A stretch of 64,000 nucleotides of DNA, taken from assembly GCA_037445895.1 (NCBI GenBank), contig JBBIJO010000001.1, positions 1 through 64,000 on the forward strand, written 5' to 3'. The notes under the pieces were generated by a model. It searched no databases. It was not told the origin of the DNA and saw nothing but the letters and a program-made list of their open reading frames with translations. Position numbers and translations under genes: made by a program. The DNA is from JBBIJO01 sp037445895 (lineage in GTDB: Bacteria; Bacteroidota; Ignavibacteria; Kapaibacteriales; UBA2268). Positions 36,686 to 45,183 of the stretch are shown here, one piece after another. Positions within the stretch are counted from its first letter, which is position 1, and each line of letters starts with the position of its first letter.

Positions 36686-38560
36686 ATGTTGAATATTGAC
36701 AACGAATTAAGAACTTCCGAGAAAGCAAATTTTGGGCTCCCCGAAAAAATAAAAAGTTTACCTACAAACCCCGGAGTTTACATTTACAAGAACGACAAAG
36801 GAAAAATTATTTATATTGGGAAAGCAATTAATTTAAGGAATCGTGTTCGCTCCTATTTCCAAAGTGGCAAAAACTTCGATGCTAAAACCAAATCGCTTGT
36901 TAACCAGATTTCTGATTTAGAATTCATTGTTACCAACACCGAAGCCGAAGCTCTGATTCTCGAAGACACACTCATCAAAGAACACAAGCCCCGTTACAAC
37001 ATCCTTTTAAGAGACGATAAAACATATCCGTATATAAGAATTACTAATGAAGAATTCCCCAGAATTTTTCCAACAAGAAAAATTGTTCGCGATGGTTCGA
37101 AATACTTTGGGCCTTACACTGATGTAAAGAATATGAAGCGAATTTTGAGAGTTGTTCAAAGTATTTTTAGGATAAGAACTTGTAAACTTAAATTAACAGA
37201 AGACAGTATACAGCGAGGAAAGTTTAAACTATGTTTGGATTATCAAATCAAAAAATGCGATGGACCTTGCGAAGCAAAAATTGTGTTGGATGAATATCTT
37301 TCAAACGTTTACAATGCAATCCAAGTGATTAATGGCAAAACCATTGAAGTCGAAAAAAATCTATTGCGAAAAATGGAAACACTTGCCGAAGAGCTAAAAT
37401 TTGAACAAGCAGCATATTTCAGGAATCAATACCTACTTTTGCGGGACTATTCTGCAAATCAAAGGATTGTTACGCTCGAAAAGATTGACCGCGACGTTTT
37501 TGCAATTGCGAAAGAAGGCGATTTTATTTGCTCGTTGGTCTTAAAAATACGTGAAGGTAAGTTAATTGGCAAACGCCACTTTTTCCTTGAAAACGATTCA
37601 AACATTCCCGAAAATAAAATCCTTCAATTAACACTTGAAAGATGGTATCTTGAATCGGAATTTATCCCAGATGAGATTTTCCTACCTTTTGAGCCTGTGG
37701 ATAAAGAATTCATCGAGATGTATTTGAAAGAAAAAAAAGGTAGGAATGTGTCGATACAAATTCCAAAGGTTGGAGATAAGAAGAAAATTGTTCAACTTGC
37801 TTTCGAAAATGCACAGGCTCAATTGAAAGAATATCTTCTTGCAACTTCGAAGAAGGACTCGGAGTTACCCAAGAAAATTTTGCAAATGCAGAAAGATCTT
37901 GGATTACCTAAACCTCCACGGAAAATCGAATGCTTCGATAATTCCCACATACAAGGTTCGGAATTAGTTTCCTCTCTTGTTGTGTTCAAAGATGCGAAGC
38001 CTTTGAAAAGTGAATATAGAAAATTTAAGATTAAAACTGTTGGAAAAAATGATGATTTCGCTGCGATGAAAGAGTCGGTTCAAAGAAGATATAAAAGGCT
38101 ATTAGAAGAAGGGAAAGAACTTCCCGATCTTGTTATTATTGATGGAGGAAAAGGGCAATTGAATATAGCTTTGGAGGTCTTCCGTGAATTAAAAATTGAA
38201 AACAAAGTTCCTTTGATTTCGATTGCAAAGCGTTTGGAAGAGATTTTTTCACCATTTCGAGACGAGCCATTAATGTTGGCGAGAAGTTCAGTAACGCTTC
38301 AACTCGTTCAACAAATTCGGGACGAAACACATCGCTTCGCTATTGCATATCATAGAAAGCTCCGGAAAAAAAGGACAATTGATAGTAAACTATTGCAGAT
38401 TAAGGGCGTTGGTCCGAAAACTATGCAAAAGCTTCTTATTGCCTTTGGTTCAATAACAGAAATCAGGAGAAAAAAAGTTGAGGAAATTTCTGGAATTGTT
38501 GGTAAATCGAAGGCTCAACTAATCGTTGCTGCTCTTAAAGGTATAGAAAAAAGAGATTAG
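36686..38560 (+). CDS. uvrC: Excinuclease ABC subunit UvrC
   Basis: UvrC makes both incisions in nucleotide excision repair. In order: the GIY-YIG nuclease domain (NPGVYIYKNDKGKIIYIGKA at about residues 28-47), a cysteine-containing segment (CLDYQIKKCDGPCEA), the UVR helix (ETLAEELKFEQAAYFRNQ), and the RNase-H-like endonuclease domain (IECFDNSHIQGSELVSSLVVF; LVIIDGGKGQLNIA). It ends with helix-hairpin-helix motifs (LLQIKGVGPKTMQKLL). The 624-residue length is normal. It is convergent with parB and their stop codons overlap by four bases. Confidence 0.97.
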   Translation: MLNIDNELRTSEKANFGLPEKIKSLPTNPGVYIYKNDKGKIIYIGKAINLRNRVRSYFQSGKNFDAKTKSLVNQISDLEFIVTNTEAEALILEDTLIKEHKPRYNILLRDDKTYPYIRITNEEFPRIFPTRKIVRDGSKYFGPYTDVKNMKRILRVVQSIFRIRTCKLKLTEDSIQRGKFKLCLDYQIKKCDGPCEAKIVLDEYLSNVYNAIQVINGKTIEVEKNLLRKMETLAEELKFEQAAYFRNQYLLLRDYSANQRIVTLEKIDRDVFAIAKEGDFICSLVLKIREGKLIGKRHFFLENDSNIPENKILQLTLERWYLESEFIPDEIFLPFEPVDKEFIEMYLKEKKGRNVSIQIPKVGDKKKIVQLAFENAQAQLKEYLLATSKKDSELPKKILQMQKDLGLPKPPRKIECFDNSHIQGSELVSSLVVFKDAKPLKSEYRKFKIKTVGKNDDFAAMKESVQRRYKRLLEEGKELPDLVIIDGGKGQLNIALEVFRELKIENKVPLISIAKRLEEIFSPFRDEPLMLARSSVTLQLVQQIRDETHRFAIAYHRKLRKKRTIDSKLLQIKGVGPKTMQKLLIAFGSITEIRRKKVEEISGIVGKSKAQLIVAALKGIEKRD

Positions 38561-39462
38561 ATTTTAGCCCTCGATAAAATTTCTACCAATCTTTCGAATT
38601 CTTGCTGATTGTAAAACTCAATAATTAAGCGTCCTTTGTTATTATTGTGTTCAATTGTAACCTTGGTTCCGAGCGAACGCATCAATTCGTTTTGAATTGC
38701 AATGAGGCTCTCGTCTTTGCGGATTGGTTTAGATTTCTGCTTGGAATTCATTGTTTTCTTTAATTTCCAATTAGAAATCGTTTGCTCAGTTTGTCGGACC
38801 GTGAGACCTTCCGTTTTGATTTTTTCCCATACTTGTTTCATAGCAGTAGAATCCGGAAGAGAAAGCAAAGCTTTTGCGTGTCCTAAATTTATTTCTTCCT
38901 TTTTTAAACTATCTTGAATAGAGATTGGCAGTTTAAGCAAACGCAAAATATTAGTTATTGTCGAGCGATCTTTTCCAACGCGTTTAGCAATTTCTTCTTG
39001 TGTTAGATGACATTCTTCAACAAGTTTTTTGTACCCATTTGCTAAATCGATAGGATTTAAATCTTCGCGCTGAACATTTTCGATTATTGCGAGTTCAAGC
39101 AGTTTGTAATCGTCGTCAAATCGAATAATATATGCTGGTATTGTCCTAAGACCCGCTTTCAAAGCTGCTCTTGTCCTTCTTTCCCCGGCGATAAGTTGAA
39201 AACCGAAGTCTGTTGCACGAACAGTTATGGGCTGGATAAGACCATTTTCTTTGATTGAGCGTGAAAGTTCTTCTAATGCATCTTTGTCCCATTCTTTTCT
39301 TGGCTGATATGGATTGAAAGCGATTTTTTCAATATCTATTTCTGCAAAAATATTGGAAATATTTTCCTTGAAATGAATCCCTTCGGAGGTGATATCAATT
39401 TGCGAAGGGATTAATGAGCTTAATCCTTTCCCCAAACCAAATTGCGTTTTGTCCTTTGCCAT
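38557..39462 (-). CDS. parB: Chromosome-partitioning protein ParB
   Basis: ParB binds parS and spreads by CTP-dependent clamping to segregate chromosomes. The 301-residue protein has the conserved opening FGLGKGLSSLIPSQ, the CTP-binding/Srx-like domain (IQPITVRATDFGFQLIAGERRTRAALKAG, box II GERRTRAA) and the ENVQREDLNPIDLANGYKKL segment. The helix-turn-helix is LTQEEIAKRVGKDRSTITNILRLLKLP, and a C-terminal dimerisation domain follows. It lies 54 bases downstream of parA. I could not find a clear parS site in the window. Confidence 0.96.
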   Translation of the reverse strand: MAKDKTQFGLGKGLSSLIPSQIDITSEGIHFKENISNIFAEIDIEKIAFNPYQPRKEWDKDALEELSRSIKENGLIQPITVRATDFGFQLIAGERRTRAALKAGLRTIPAYIIRFDDDYKLLELAIIENVQREDLNPIDLANGYKKLVEECHLTQEEIAKRVGKDRSTITNILRLLKLPISIQDSLKKEEINLGHAKALLSLPDSTAMKQVWEKIKTEGLTVRQTEQTISNWKLKKTMNSKQKSKPIRKDESLIAIQNELMRSLGTKVTIEHNNNKGRLIIEFYNQQEFERLVEILSRAKI

Positions 39463-39516
39463 CCTTCAATAATTTTTAATAGTTTAGCGAGAACAATAAA
39501 AAATCATCGAGCAAAA

Positions 39517-40281
39517 TTAAGAATTATTTTTTAATATCTCTTGTGCAAGCTCAAAATAATTTTTACTACCAACACTATTTGCATCGTATAAAATTACTGG
39601 CTTGCCATGACTTGGTGCTTCCGAAAGTCTAACATTCCGGTTGATAACAGTTTTGAAAGCTTTTTTCCCAAATAAATTCCATACCTCGTTTGCAACTTGG
39701 TGCGAAAGCCTTAAACGCGAATCGAACATAGTGAGCAAAACCCCTTCGATTTCCAAATTTGGATTGAGTCCCATTCGAACAATATAGATTGTATTTAATA
39801 GTTTGCTTAACCCTTCTAGTGCATAATACTCGCATTGGACGGGGATTAATACAGAATTTGCAGAAGTTAATGCATTAACTGTGAGTAATCCCAAAGACGG
39901 GGGACAATCGATAATAATGAAATCGAAGTTATTTTGAATCTGTTCAAGTTTATTGCGAAGAATCTTTTCTCGTTCCTGTTGGTTAACAAGTTCGATTTCG
40001 GCACCGACTAAATTGATATTCGAAGGTAAAAGGAATAAATTTTCTAAGTCGGTTCGCAGAATAGCGTTTTCAATTTGAATTGCGTCAATTAATACTTCAT
40101 ATATTGAATTCGATAACTTACTTCCTTCGAATCCAAGTCCGTTTGTTGCATTTCCCTGTGGGTCAATATCAGTTAGTAGGATTTTTTTCCCAAAAGAGGT
40201 TAATGAAGCAGAAAGATTGATTGCTGTTGTTGTTTTTCCGACACCACCTTTTTGATTCGCGATGGCAATTTTTTTAGTCAT
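39517..40281 (-). CDS. parA: Chromosome-partitioning ATPase ParA (Soj)
   Basis: ParA is the nucleoid-bound ATPase that drives ParB-parS segregation. The deviant Walker A KGGVGKTTTAINL begins at residue 11. Other hallmarks are LLTDIDPQGNATNGLGF, FIIIDCPPSLGLLTVNAL and VLIPVQCEYYALEGLSKLL. The 254-residue length and lack of an N-terminal HTH are typical of chromosomal Soj. Its start overlaps the NUDIX gene stop by four bases (ATGA), and parB follows. A chromosomal par operon often lies near oriC, though no DnaA-box cluster was seen here. Confidence 0.96.
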   Translation of the reverse strand: MTKKIAIANQKGGVGKTTTAINLSASLTSFGKKILLTDIDPQGNATNGLGFEGSKLSNSIYEVLIDAIQIENAILRTDLENLFLLPSNINLVGAEIELVNQQEREKILRNKLEQIQNNFDFIIIDCPPSLGLLTVNALTSANSVLIPVQCEYYALEGLSKLLNTIYIVRMGLNPNLEIEGVLLTMFDSRLRLSHQVANEVWNLFGKKAFKTVINRNVRLSEAPSHGKPVILYDANSVGSKNYFELAQEILKNNS

Positions 40282-40829
40282 ATAAGTTTATCTTTTAAAA
40301 AATAGAAGAAAAAAGCATTTAATACGAGTGAATGCGTTATTTTTTGTTCCTTAATCAATTGTTTAATTTGAGCAATTGGCACGAGTTTAATCGAGATATC
40401 CTCGTTTGAATCAAGTTGTTGCTTAAATTTTTGTGAAACTCCCTCCCAAAGGAACGAATAGCAGGTATTGGTTAAAAATGCTGGATTCGGATGATTCGAG
40501 CCAAGTAAAACAGGTAAAGAATCGGAATGATAACCCGTTTCTTCGATACATTCGCGCATAGAAGCTTCAATTGGATTCTCGTTTCCATCGACCAATCCTC
40601 CGGGGATTTCCAAGGTAATTTGGTCAATTCCGTGGCGGTATTGTTCTATCATTACAACTTGGTCATCGTTGGTTATTGGAATAATATTAACCCAATTTTT
40701 GGAATTTAGAACAATAAACCTTGATAAGCGATTTGTAAGTGGATTTTTACGAATAATCCACTCAGCTTTGAAAATTTTTAAATCGAAATCGCTTTCAACG
40801 CCGAGCGTTTCCCATTTCTTTAAATTCAT
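40278..40829 (-). CDS. NUDIX hydrolase, ADP-ribose pyrophosphatase-like
   Basis: The 183-residue protein has a complete Nudix box G-x5-E-x7-RE-x2-EE-x-G (GLVDGNENPIEASMRECIEE, residues ~78-97, then TGY). A preceding VVMIEQYRHGIDQITLEIPGG is typical of ADP-ribose/GDP-mannose pyrophosphatases. It would hydrolyse nucleoside diphosphate sugars; the exact substrate is not evident. It is the first gene of a nudix-parA-parB operon, coupled to parA by an ATGA overlap. Confidence 0.9.
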   Translation of the reverse strand: MNLKKWETLGVESDFDLKIFKAEWIIRKNPLTNRLSRFIVLNSKNWVNIIPITNDDQVVMIEQYRHGIDQITLEIPGGLVDGNENPIEASMRECIEETGYHSDSLPVLLGSNHPNPAFLTNTCYSFLWEGVSQKFKQQLDSNEDISIKLVPIAQIKQLIKEQKITHSLVLNAFFFYFLKDKLI

Positions 40830-41039
40830 TTAAAAAATTAATTTTAAGCAAACTCAAATTTACGACTTTATCCATAAAATTCGATTGTAAAATTTATGTT
40901 GTTCTTGAAAAATGAGTAAAAGTATATTGAGTTAAATTTGGCAAAGTGGATTACTTTCAGAATCTGTTGCAAACGACGATGGAATTTTGACTTCGGTTTT
41001 GAGTAATTTTGTAGATTATGTTTGTTTTTTAGCTTATGA

Positions 41040-42455
41040 ATGGCACAATTTAGTTTGAATGCTTTTGATGTTGCAATAATAATTGCATATTTTACAATAA
41101 TTTTAATAATTGGTGTATTATCGGCTAAATCCATTCGCAAAGGTAGCGATTCCGATACTACTAATGATTTTATTTTAGCTGGTAGAAAAGTAACCTTACC
41201 ATTTTTTGTTGCTTCCTTGGTAGCAACATGGTATGGAAATATTTTGGGAATAGGGGAATTCGTTTATAGCAAAGGGCTGGTAGCGTGGTTTTGTTTTGGA
41301 ATAGTGTATTATATTTCCGCATTTTTTTATGCGGTGTTTGTTGCTTCGAACGTGAGAAACTCAGTCTTTCAATCAATTCCCGAGCAAATAGCTGCTAAAT
41401 TTGGTGAACGTTCTCGGGTGATTTCCTCAATTATTATTCTTTTCATTACATTCCCGGCTGTATATGTATTGATGGTAGGAATTCTGTTTCAAATGTTTAC
41501 TGGATTCAACTTTATAGCTTCTATTATTTTAGGGACAGCGATAAGCATAATTTATTTATCTTTCGGAGGTTTTCGCTCGAATATCGCGACTAATACGATG
41601 CAATTTATATTAATGTATACTGGTTTTGGAACTCTACTTTACTACTCTTTAAAATTTATAAATTTCGACATTTCGGTTATAAACAACCTACCAGTTTCCC
41701 ACAAACAGTTCTTCGGTGGGGAATCTTGGCAATATATTTTGTCTTGGTTCCTTATTTCATTGCAAACATTTGTCGACCCTAGTTTTTACCAGCGATGTTC
41801 AACTACAAAGTCAACAAGAATTGCACAAAGAGGCATTTTGATTTCAATAATTTTCTGGTTTATTTTCGATTCATTAACGATTATGTGTGGTCTTATTGCT
41901 AAAGCAAAATTTCCGGGAATCGAGCCAATCTTGGCATACCCTACGCTGTCCAACAATGTTTTACCACACATATTGAAAGGTTTATTTATTGTCTCTATGC
42001 TTGCAACTATAATTTCAACAATGGATAGTTATAGCTTTCTCTCGGGTTTAATTATTGGCAAGGAGCTTCTATCGAAAATCGACATATTTAAAAAACTAAC
42101 TTTAACAAATCGAGTGAGAATTGGGATTATAGTCTCTTGTATATTTGCAATTTATATTGCAGTTTTGATACCTTCGGCTATCGATATTATTTACAAAACT
42201 TCTTCAATTGTCGTCCCAGCTTTGCTTATCCCTCTTTTAGCAAGTTACACCAATAAGAAAATATTTACTAATACCCAAGCGAATTCATTAATGGTTTTAT
42301 CGTCGGTTGCAACAATATCTTTCGTTATTGCAAAGGAATATGTAAAAAACGGTTCCAATAGTTTATTCTATTTTTTAAATATGGAACCTATGGTTTTTGG
42401 GATTCTTATTTCGCTGTTACTATCTTTAATATTCTTAACGAAAACTAGGGAATAA
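41040..42455 (+). CDS. Sodium:solute symporter family protein
   Basis: The 471-residue inner-membrane protein has about 13 hydrophobic segments and the SSS pattern. NDFILAGRKVTLPFFVASLVATWYGNILGIGEFVY corresponds to TM1-TM2, and SMLATIISTMDSYSFLSG is the conserved Na2-site TM8 (serine and aspartate). IYLSFGGFRSNIATNTMQFI fits the TM5-6 region. It is a Na+-driven importer of an unknown small solute. It stands alone between divergent nudix and convergent gpsA, so context gives no substrate. Confidence 0.9.
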   Translation: MAQFSLNAFDVAIIIAYFTIILIIGVLSAKSIRKGSDSDTTNDFILAGRKVTLPFFVASLVATWYGNILGIGEFVYSKGLVAWFCFGIVYYISAFFYAVFVASNVRNSVFQSIPEQIAAKFGERSRVISSIIILFITFPAVYVLMVGILFQMFTGFNFIASIILGTAISIIYLSFGGFRSNIATNTMQFILMYTGFGTLLYYSLKFINFDISVINNLPVSHKQFFGGESWQYILSWFLISLQTFVDPSFYQRCSTTKSTRIAQRGILISIIFWFIFDSLTIMCGLIAKAKFPGIEPILAYPTLSNNVLPHILKGLFIVSMLATIISTMDSYSFLSGLIIGKELLSKIDIFKKLTLTNRVRIGIIVSCIFAIYIAVLIPSAIDIIYKTSSIVVPALLIPLLASYTNKKIFTNTQANSLMVLSSVATISFVIAKEYVKNGSNSLFYFLNMEPMVFGILISLLLSLIFLTKTRE

Positions 42456-42462
42456 GTTGGTT

Positions 42463-43473
42463 TTACCACCACCATTCTGGTTTAGCTTGTCGAAGCATCA
42501 ATTCTTCAAGGGCTTTTTTTGGTTCAAGCTCCTCGAAAAGCACTCGATATACTTTCTCGATAATTGGAAGTTCTACGTTGTATTTTTGCCCAAGATTATA
42601 TCCCGAAACGGCAGTGTCCACACCTTCGGCAACGGAATCCATTGATAGAATTACAGCCCGAATTTTTTTGCCCTTTCCAATTTCTTCTCCAACATATCGG
42701 TTTCTACTGTAACGACTATTACAGGTTACGATTAAATCTCCTAATCCTGACAAACCGGAAAAAGTAAGTGGATTAGCTCCGAGTGCTTTTCCAAGTCGAG
42801 TTATTTCTGCGAGTCCACGAGTAATCAGTGCTGCCTTCGGGTTATCTCCAAGAGCCAAACCATCAATAATTCCTGCTGCAATCGCGATTACATTTTTCAG
42901 TGCACCTCCTAACTCACAACCAATAACATCGGTGGATGTATAAACTCTGAAGTAGTTATTCGAAAAAATTTGTTGAATTAAGTTCGAGATTTCTATGTCG
43001 TCCGAAGCACAAACAACAGCAGTCGGGACACGCCGGGCAACTTCTTCGGCGTGGCTGGGCCCTGTAACTATTGCATATCTATAATCTGGAATTTTTATAA
43101 TATTTTGTAATAACTGAGATATTCTTAAAAGCGTGTGTTTTTCGATACCTTTAGCGACGTTAACGATTATTTTGTTGCTAAAGTCAAAATTATATTTTTG
43201 AATGGTTTCTCGAATGTATTGGGTAGGAATTGCCATCACAATAATTGAGCAATCAGATAATGCATAAGGATCTTGTGTCCAGATAATAGATGGATGTAGA
43301 TTAATACCATGTAAATATTTATCATTTATTTTCTTCTCATTAATTTCGTTAACAAGAATGACTTCGTGGGACCAAACTACAATTTGATAGCCATTGTTGG
43401 AAAGAAGATTTGCGATAGCCGTTGCCCAAGCTCCAATCCCAAGAATACCAATTTTATGTTGGATAGTAGTCAT
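42463..43473 (-). CDS. gpsA: Glycerol-3-phosphate dehydrogenase [NAD(P)+]
   Basis: GpsA reduces dihydroxyacetone phosphate to sn-glycerol-3-phosphate for phospholipid synthesis. The N-terminal Rossmann motif is GILGIGAWATAIANLLSNNG. Family signatures are IVNVAKGIEKHTLLRISQLL, YAIVTGPSHAEEVARRVPTAVV, GCELGGALKNVIAIAAGIIDGLALGDNPKAALITRGLAEI and FSGLSGLGDLIVTCNSRYSRNRYVG. The 336-residue length is standard. Its start overlaps the plsY stop by four bases, and the pair supplies and uses glycerol-3-phosphate. Confidence 0.97.
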   Translation of the reverse strand: MTTIQHKIGILGIGAWATAIANLLSNNGYQIVVWSHEVILVNEINEKKINDKYLHGINLHPSIIWTQDPYALSDCSIIVMAIPTQYIRETIQKYNFDFSNKIIVNVAKGIEKHTLLRISQLLQNIIKIPDYRYAIVTGPSHAEEVARRVPTAVVCASDDIEISNLIQQIFSNNYFRVYTSTDVIGCELGGALKNVIAIAAGIIDGLALGDNPKAALITRGLAEITRLGKALGANPLTFSGLSGLGDLIVTCNSRYSRNRYVGEEIGKGKKIRAVILSMDSVAEGVDTAVSGYNLGQKYNVELPIIEKVYRVLFEELEPKKALEELMLRQAKPEWWW

Positions 43474-44144
43474 TTTTTAAACTTAATTAAATGAAACTTT
43501 TCGAATTTATTTTCGGTACCTTTTAATAAACGCTTAATGTTTTGCCTATGGGTAAATGTTACCAATATAAATAACACAAAAGAAAATGCAACCAAAATTA
43601 CGAAATTATCATACTCAAATCTGAAAATATAGTGTCGAATTGATATGATTACGGGAAACATAAAAGATGCCAAAAGAGAGCCAAGCGAAACGTAGCCCGA
43701 AGATAAGAATGTTAAAATAAATATAGAAGTAGCAACCAACAATTCTAATGGAGCAATTCCCAGAAGCATACCCAATGCTGTATTGATGCCTTTGCCTCCT
43801 TTAAACGAAACGAAAATCGACCAGACGTGTCCTGCGACTGCAAAAATACCTACTAGAAACTTAGCACCAACTATTCCGCCGAAGTATTGTAGTGTATGGG
43901 TAGAAACATTTTCGCATATTAGTGGTGTTACAATAGCAACGGGAATAAATCCTTTTATTATATCCACAACTTGAACTAAGATACCCCAAAAGGTTCCTAA
44001 TTCTCGAAAGGTATTCGTACTTCCCATATTGCCGCTTCCACGTGTTCGAATATCAAAACCAAAAAAAGTTTTACTAACGATGACAGCTGTTGGAAACGAA
44101 CCTACAAAATACCCTACAGCCAGCAAAAATGCTAACCAAAGCAT
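43470..44144 (-). CDS. plsY: Glycerol-3-phosphate acyltransferase PlsY
   Basis: PlsY transfers an acyl group from acyl-phosphate to glycerol-3-phosphate, the first step of phospholipid synthesis. The 224-residue membrane protein has the family motifs GSFPTAVIVSK, DIRTRGSGNMGSTNTFRELG, DIIKGFIPVAIV, AGHVWSIFVSFKGGKGINTALGMLLGIAP and HRQNIKRLLKGTENKF. A C-terminal extension makes it a little longer than the ~200 typical. It is directly coupled to gpsA, which makes its substrate. Confidence 0.95.
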   Translation of the reverse strand: MLWLAFLLAVGYFVGSFPTAVIVSKTFFGFDIRTRGSGNMGSTNTFRELGTFWGILVQVVDIIKGFIPVAIVTPLICENVSTHTLQYFGGIVGAKFLVGIFAVAGHVWSIFVSFKGGKGINTALGMLLGIAPLELLVATSIFILTFLSSGYVSLGSLLASFMFPVIISIRHYIFRFEYDNFVILVAFSFVLFILVTFTHRQNIKRLLKGTENKFEKFHLIKFKK

Positions 44145-44219
44145 AAGTTGAACTTTTAACCAAATTCAAAATTATAAAATTTAAAATATCCAATATGCCT
44201 TGCCGTCGAAAAGAATGCT

Positions 44220-44570
44220 ATGGAACGGATAGTTAAATATTCTCGCATCTTTTTTTTGTGGTGGATTACTTTTGTATTTCTTTTTTCGAACTTTGAATTT
44301 TTGCATTCCCACAGATTAAAAATTTCAATTCCCACTAATAATCAATATACTATAACACAATTCCATAAAAGTATTCAAAACATTTTTTCTGGATTACATA
44401 CCTGTTTGATTGAAACGTTTATTAAAACGCTACAATTTGGCTTTTTCTTTGACGATCTGGAATTATTCTTTGAAACCGTCATATCGAACTATAACATTAA
44501 TTTGCTTAAATTTTCTTTAGCTCAGCACCAAATCCAATTACCAATTCCACGTAGCCCCCCATCTGTTTAA
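44220..44570 (+). CDS. Small secreted or anchored protein with HSH motif, first gene of a putative zinc-uptake cassette
   Basis: This 116-residue protein has an N-terminal hydrophobic segment (FFLWWITFVFLFSNF) followed immediately by LHSHRLK. Further His/Cys residues occur in HTCLIETF and AQHQIQLP, and the C-terminus is PRSPPSV. The layout recalls small periplasmic DUF2946-like proteins that accompany metal-linked TonB receptors, which also carry His/Cys near the signal and end in a proline-rich tail. The resemblance is by pattern only. It precedes a lipoprotein and a ZnuD-like receptor on the same strand, so a metal-binding role outside the cytoplasm is a reasonable inference. Confidence 0.6.
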   Translation: MERIVKYSRIFFLWWITFVFLFSNFEFLHSHRLKISIPTNNQYTITQFHKSIQNIFSGLHTCLIETFIKTLQFGFFFDDLELFFETVISNYNINLLKFSLAQHQIQLPIPRSPPSV

Positions 44571-44606
44571 ATTTTTTGTTTTTTAAATTATCATTCGACA
44601 TAGAGA

Positions 44607-44624
44607 TTTCGAAATATTTCGAAA
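44607..44624. repeat. 18-bp perfect palindrome upstream of the lipoprotein gene
   Basis: TTTCGAAATATTTCGAAA reads identically on both strands and lies 38 bases before the lipoprotein start, between it and the small HSH protein. It could be an operator for a dimeric regulator such as Zur. TTCGAA is very common throughout this window, so chance is a serious alternative. Confidence 0.4.
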
Positions 44625-44662
44625 GAAATAAATTTAGTTATGTTTAAATTTTAGAGGGCAAT

Positions 44663-45124
44663 ATGAAAACAAAAATTTTTTATGTTTCAATTATTTTAAT
44701 TTCGATATTTCTGACATTTACCTGCAAAGAAAAGTCGACAATAACAAATTCAGTGGAGCATACCGAAGCAATAGGTATGGTGATTTACTACAATGGGAAC
44801 CCATTCCTGCGAGTCAAGAATGGAAAGATAGATTCAACCATTTCAAAGGAATTTAGCTTAAAACTTAACCAAACACTTACTCCGCTAGAAATAAAATTTA
44901 TAGCCGAAGGAGGAGACGAAATTATTCCGGAAGAGAGCGAAAAAAATCTTGGCTGGATTATTGACGACACAACAATTGCCGAATTGACACTGCTCCCTGC
45001 CGAAAAGTGGAAATTTCAGGCAACAGGGGAAAAAATAGGCTCGACTTTAATAGAATTTAGATTGAATCATATTGACCATCCTGATTTCAAAACTCCTAAA
45101 ATCCCATTAGTAGTGCTTGAATAG
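44663..45124 (+). CDS. Lipoprotein associated with ZnuD-like receptor
   Basis: The 153-residue protein has a lipoprotein signal peptide (SIILISIFLTFTC, lipobox LTFTC, lipidated C21). The mature part contains EHTEAIGMVIYYNGNPFLRV near residue 33 and ends with HIDHPDFKTPKIPLVV. Both blocks resemble, from memory, an uncharacterised family found beside TonB receptors of the zinc type in several phyla. The His/Asp/Glu-rich ends (EHTEAIG; HIDHPDF) suggest metal coordination. The receptor gene starts about 60 bases downstream. Function is inferred from context and not demonstrated. Confidence 0.75.
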   Translation: MKTKIFYVSIILISIFLTFTCKEKSTITNSVEHTEAIGMVIYYNGNPFLRVKNGKIDSTISKEFSLKLNQTLTPLEIKFIAEGGDEIIPEESEKNLGWIIDDTTIAELTLLPAEKWKFQATGEKIGSTLIEFRLNHIDHPDFKTPKIPLVVLE

Positions 45125-45183
45125 GTAAATATTGATTTTGTTAGGGCTTTATTACTATGAATTACAACATCTGTATGAGGATA

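Noticed and set aside
38557..40829. parS site or replication origin near parAB
   Set aside because: I looked for a TGTTTCACGTGAAACA-like palindrome and for clustered DnaA boxes (TTATCCACA type) and saw none that I could defend, so no origin is called.
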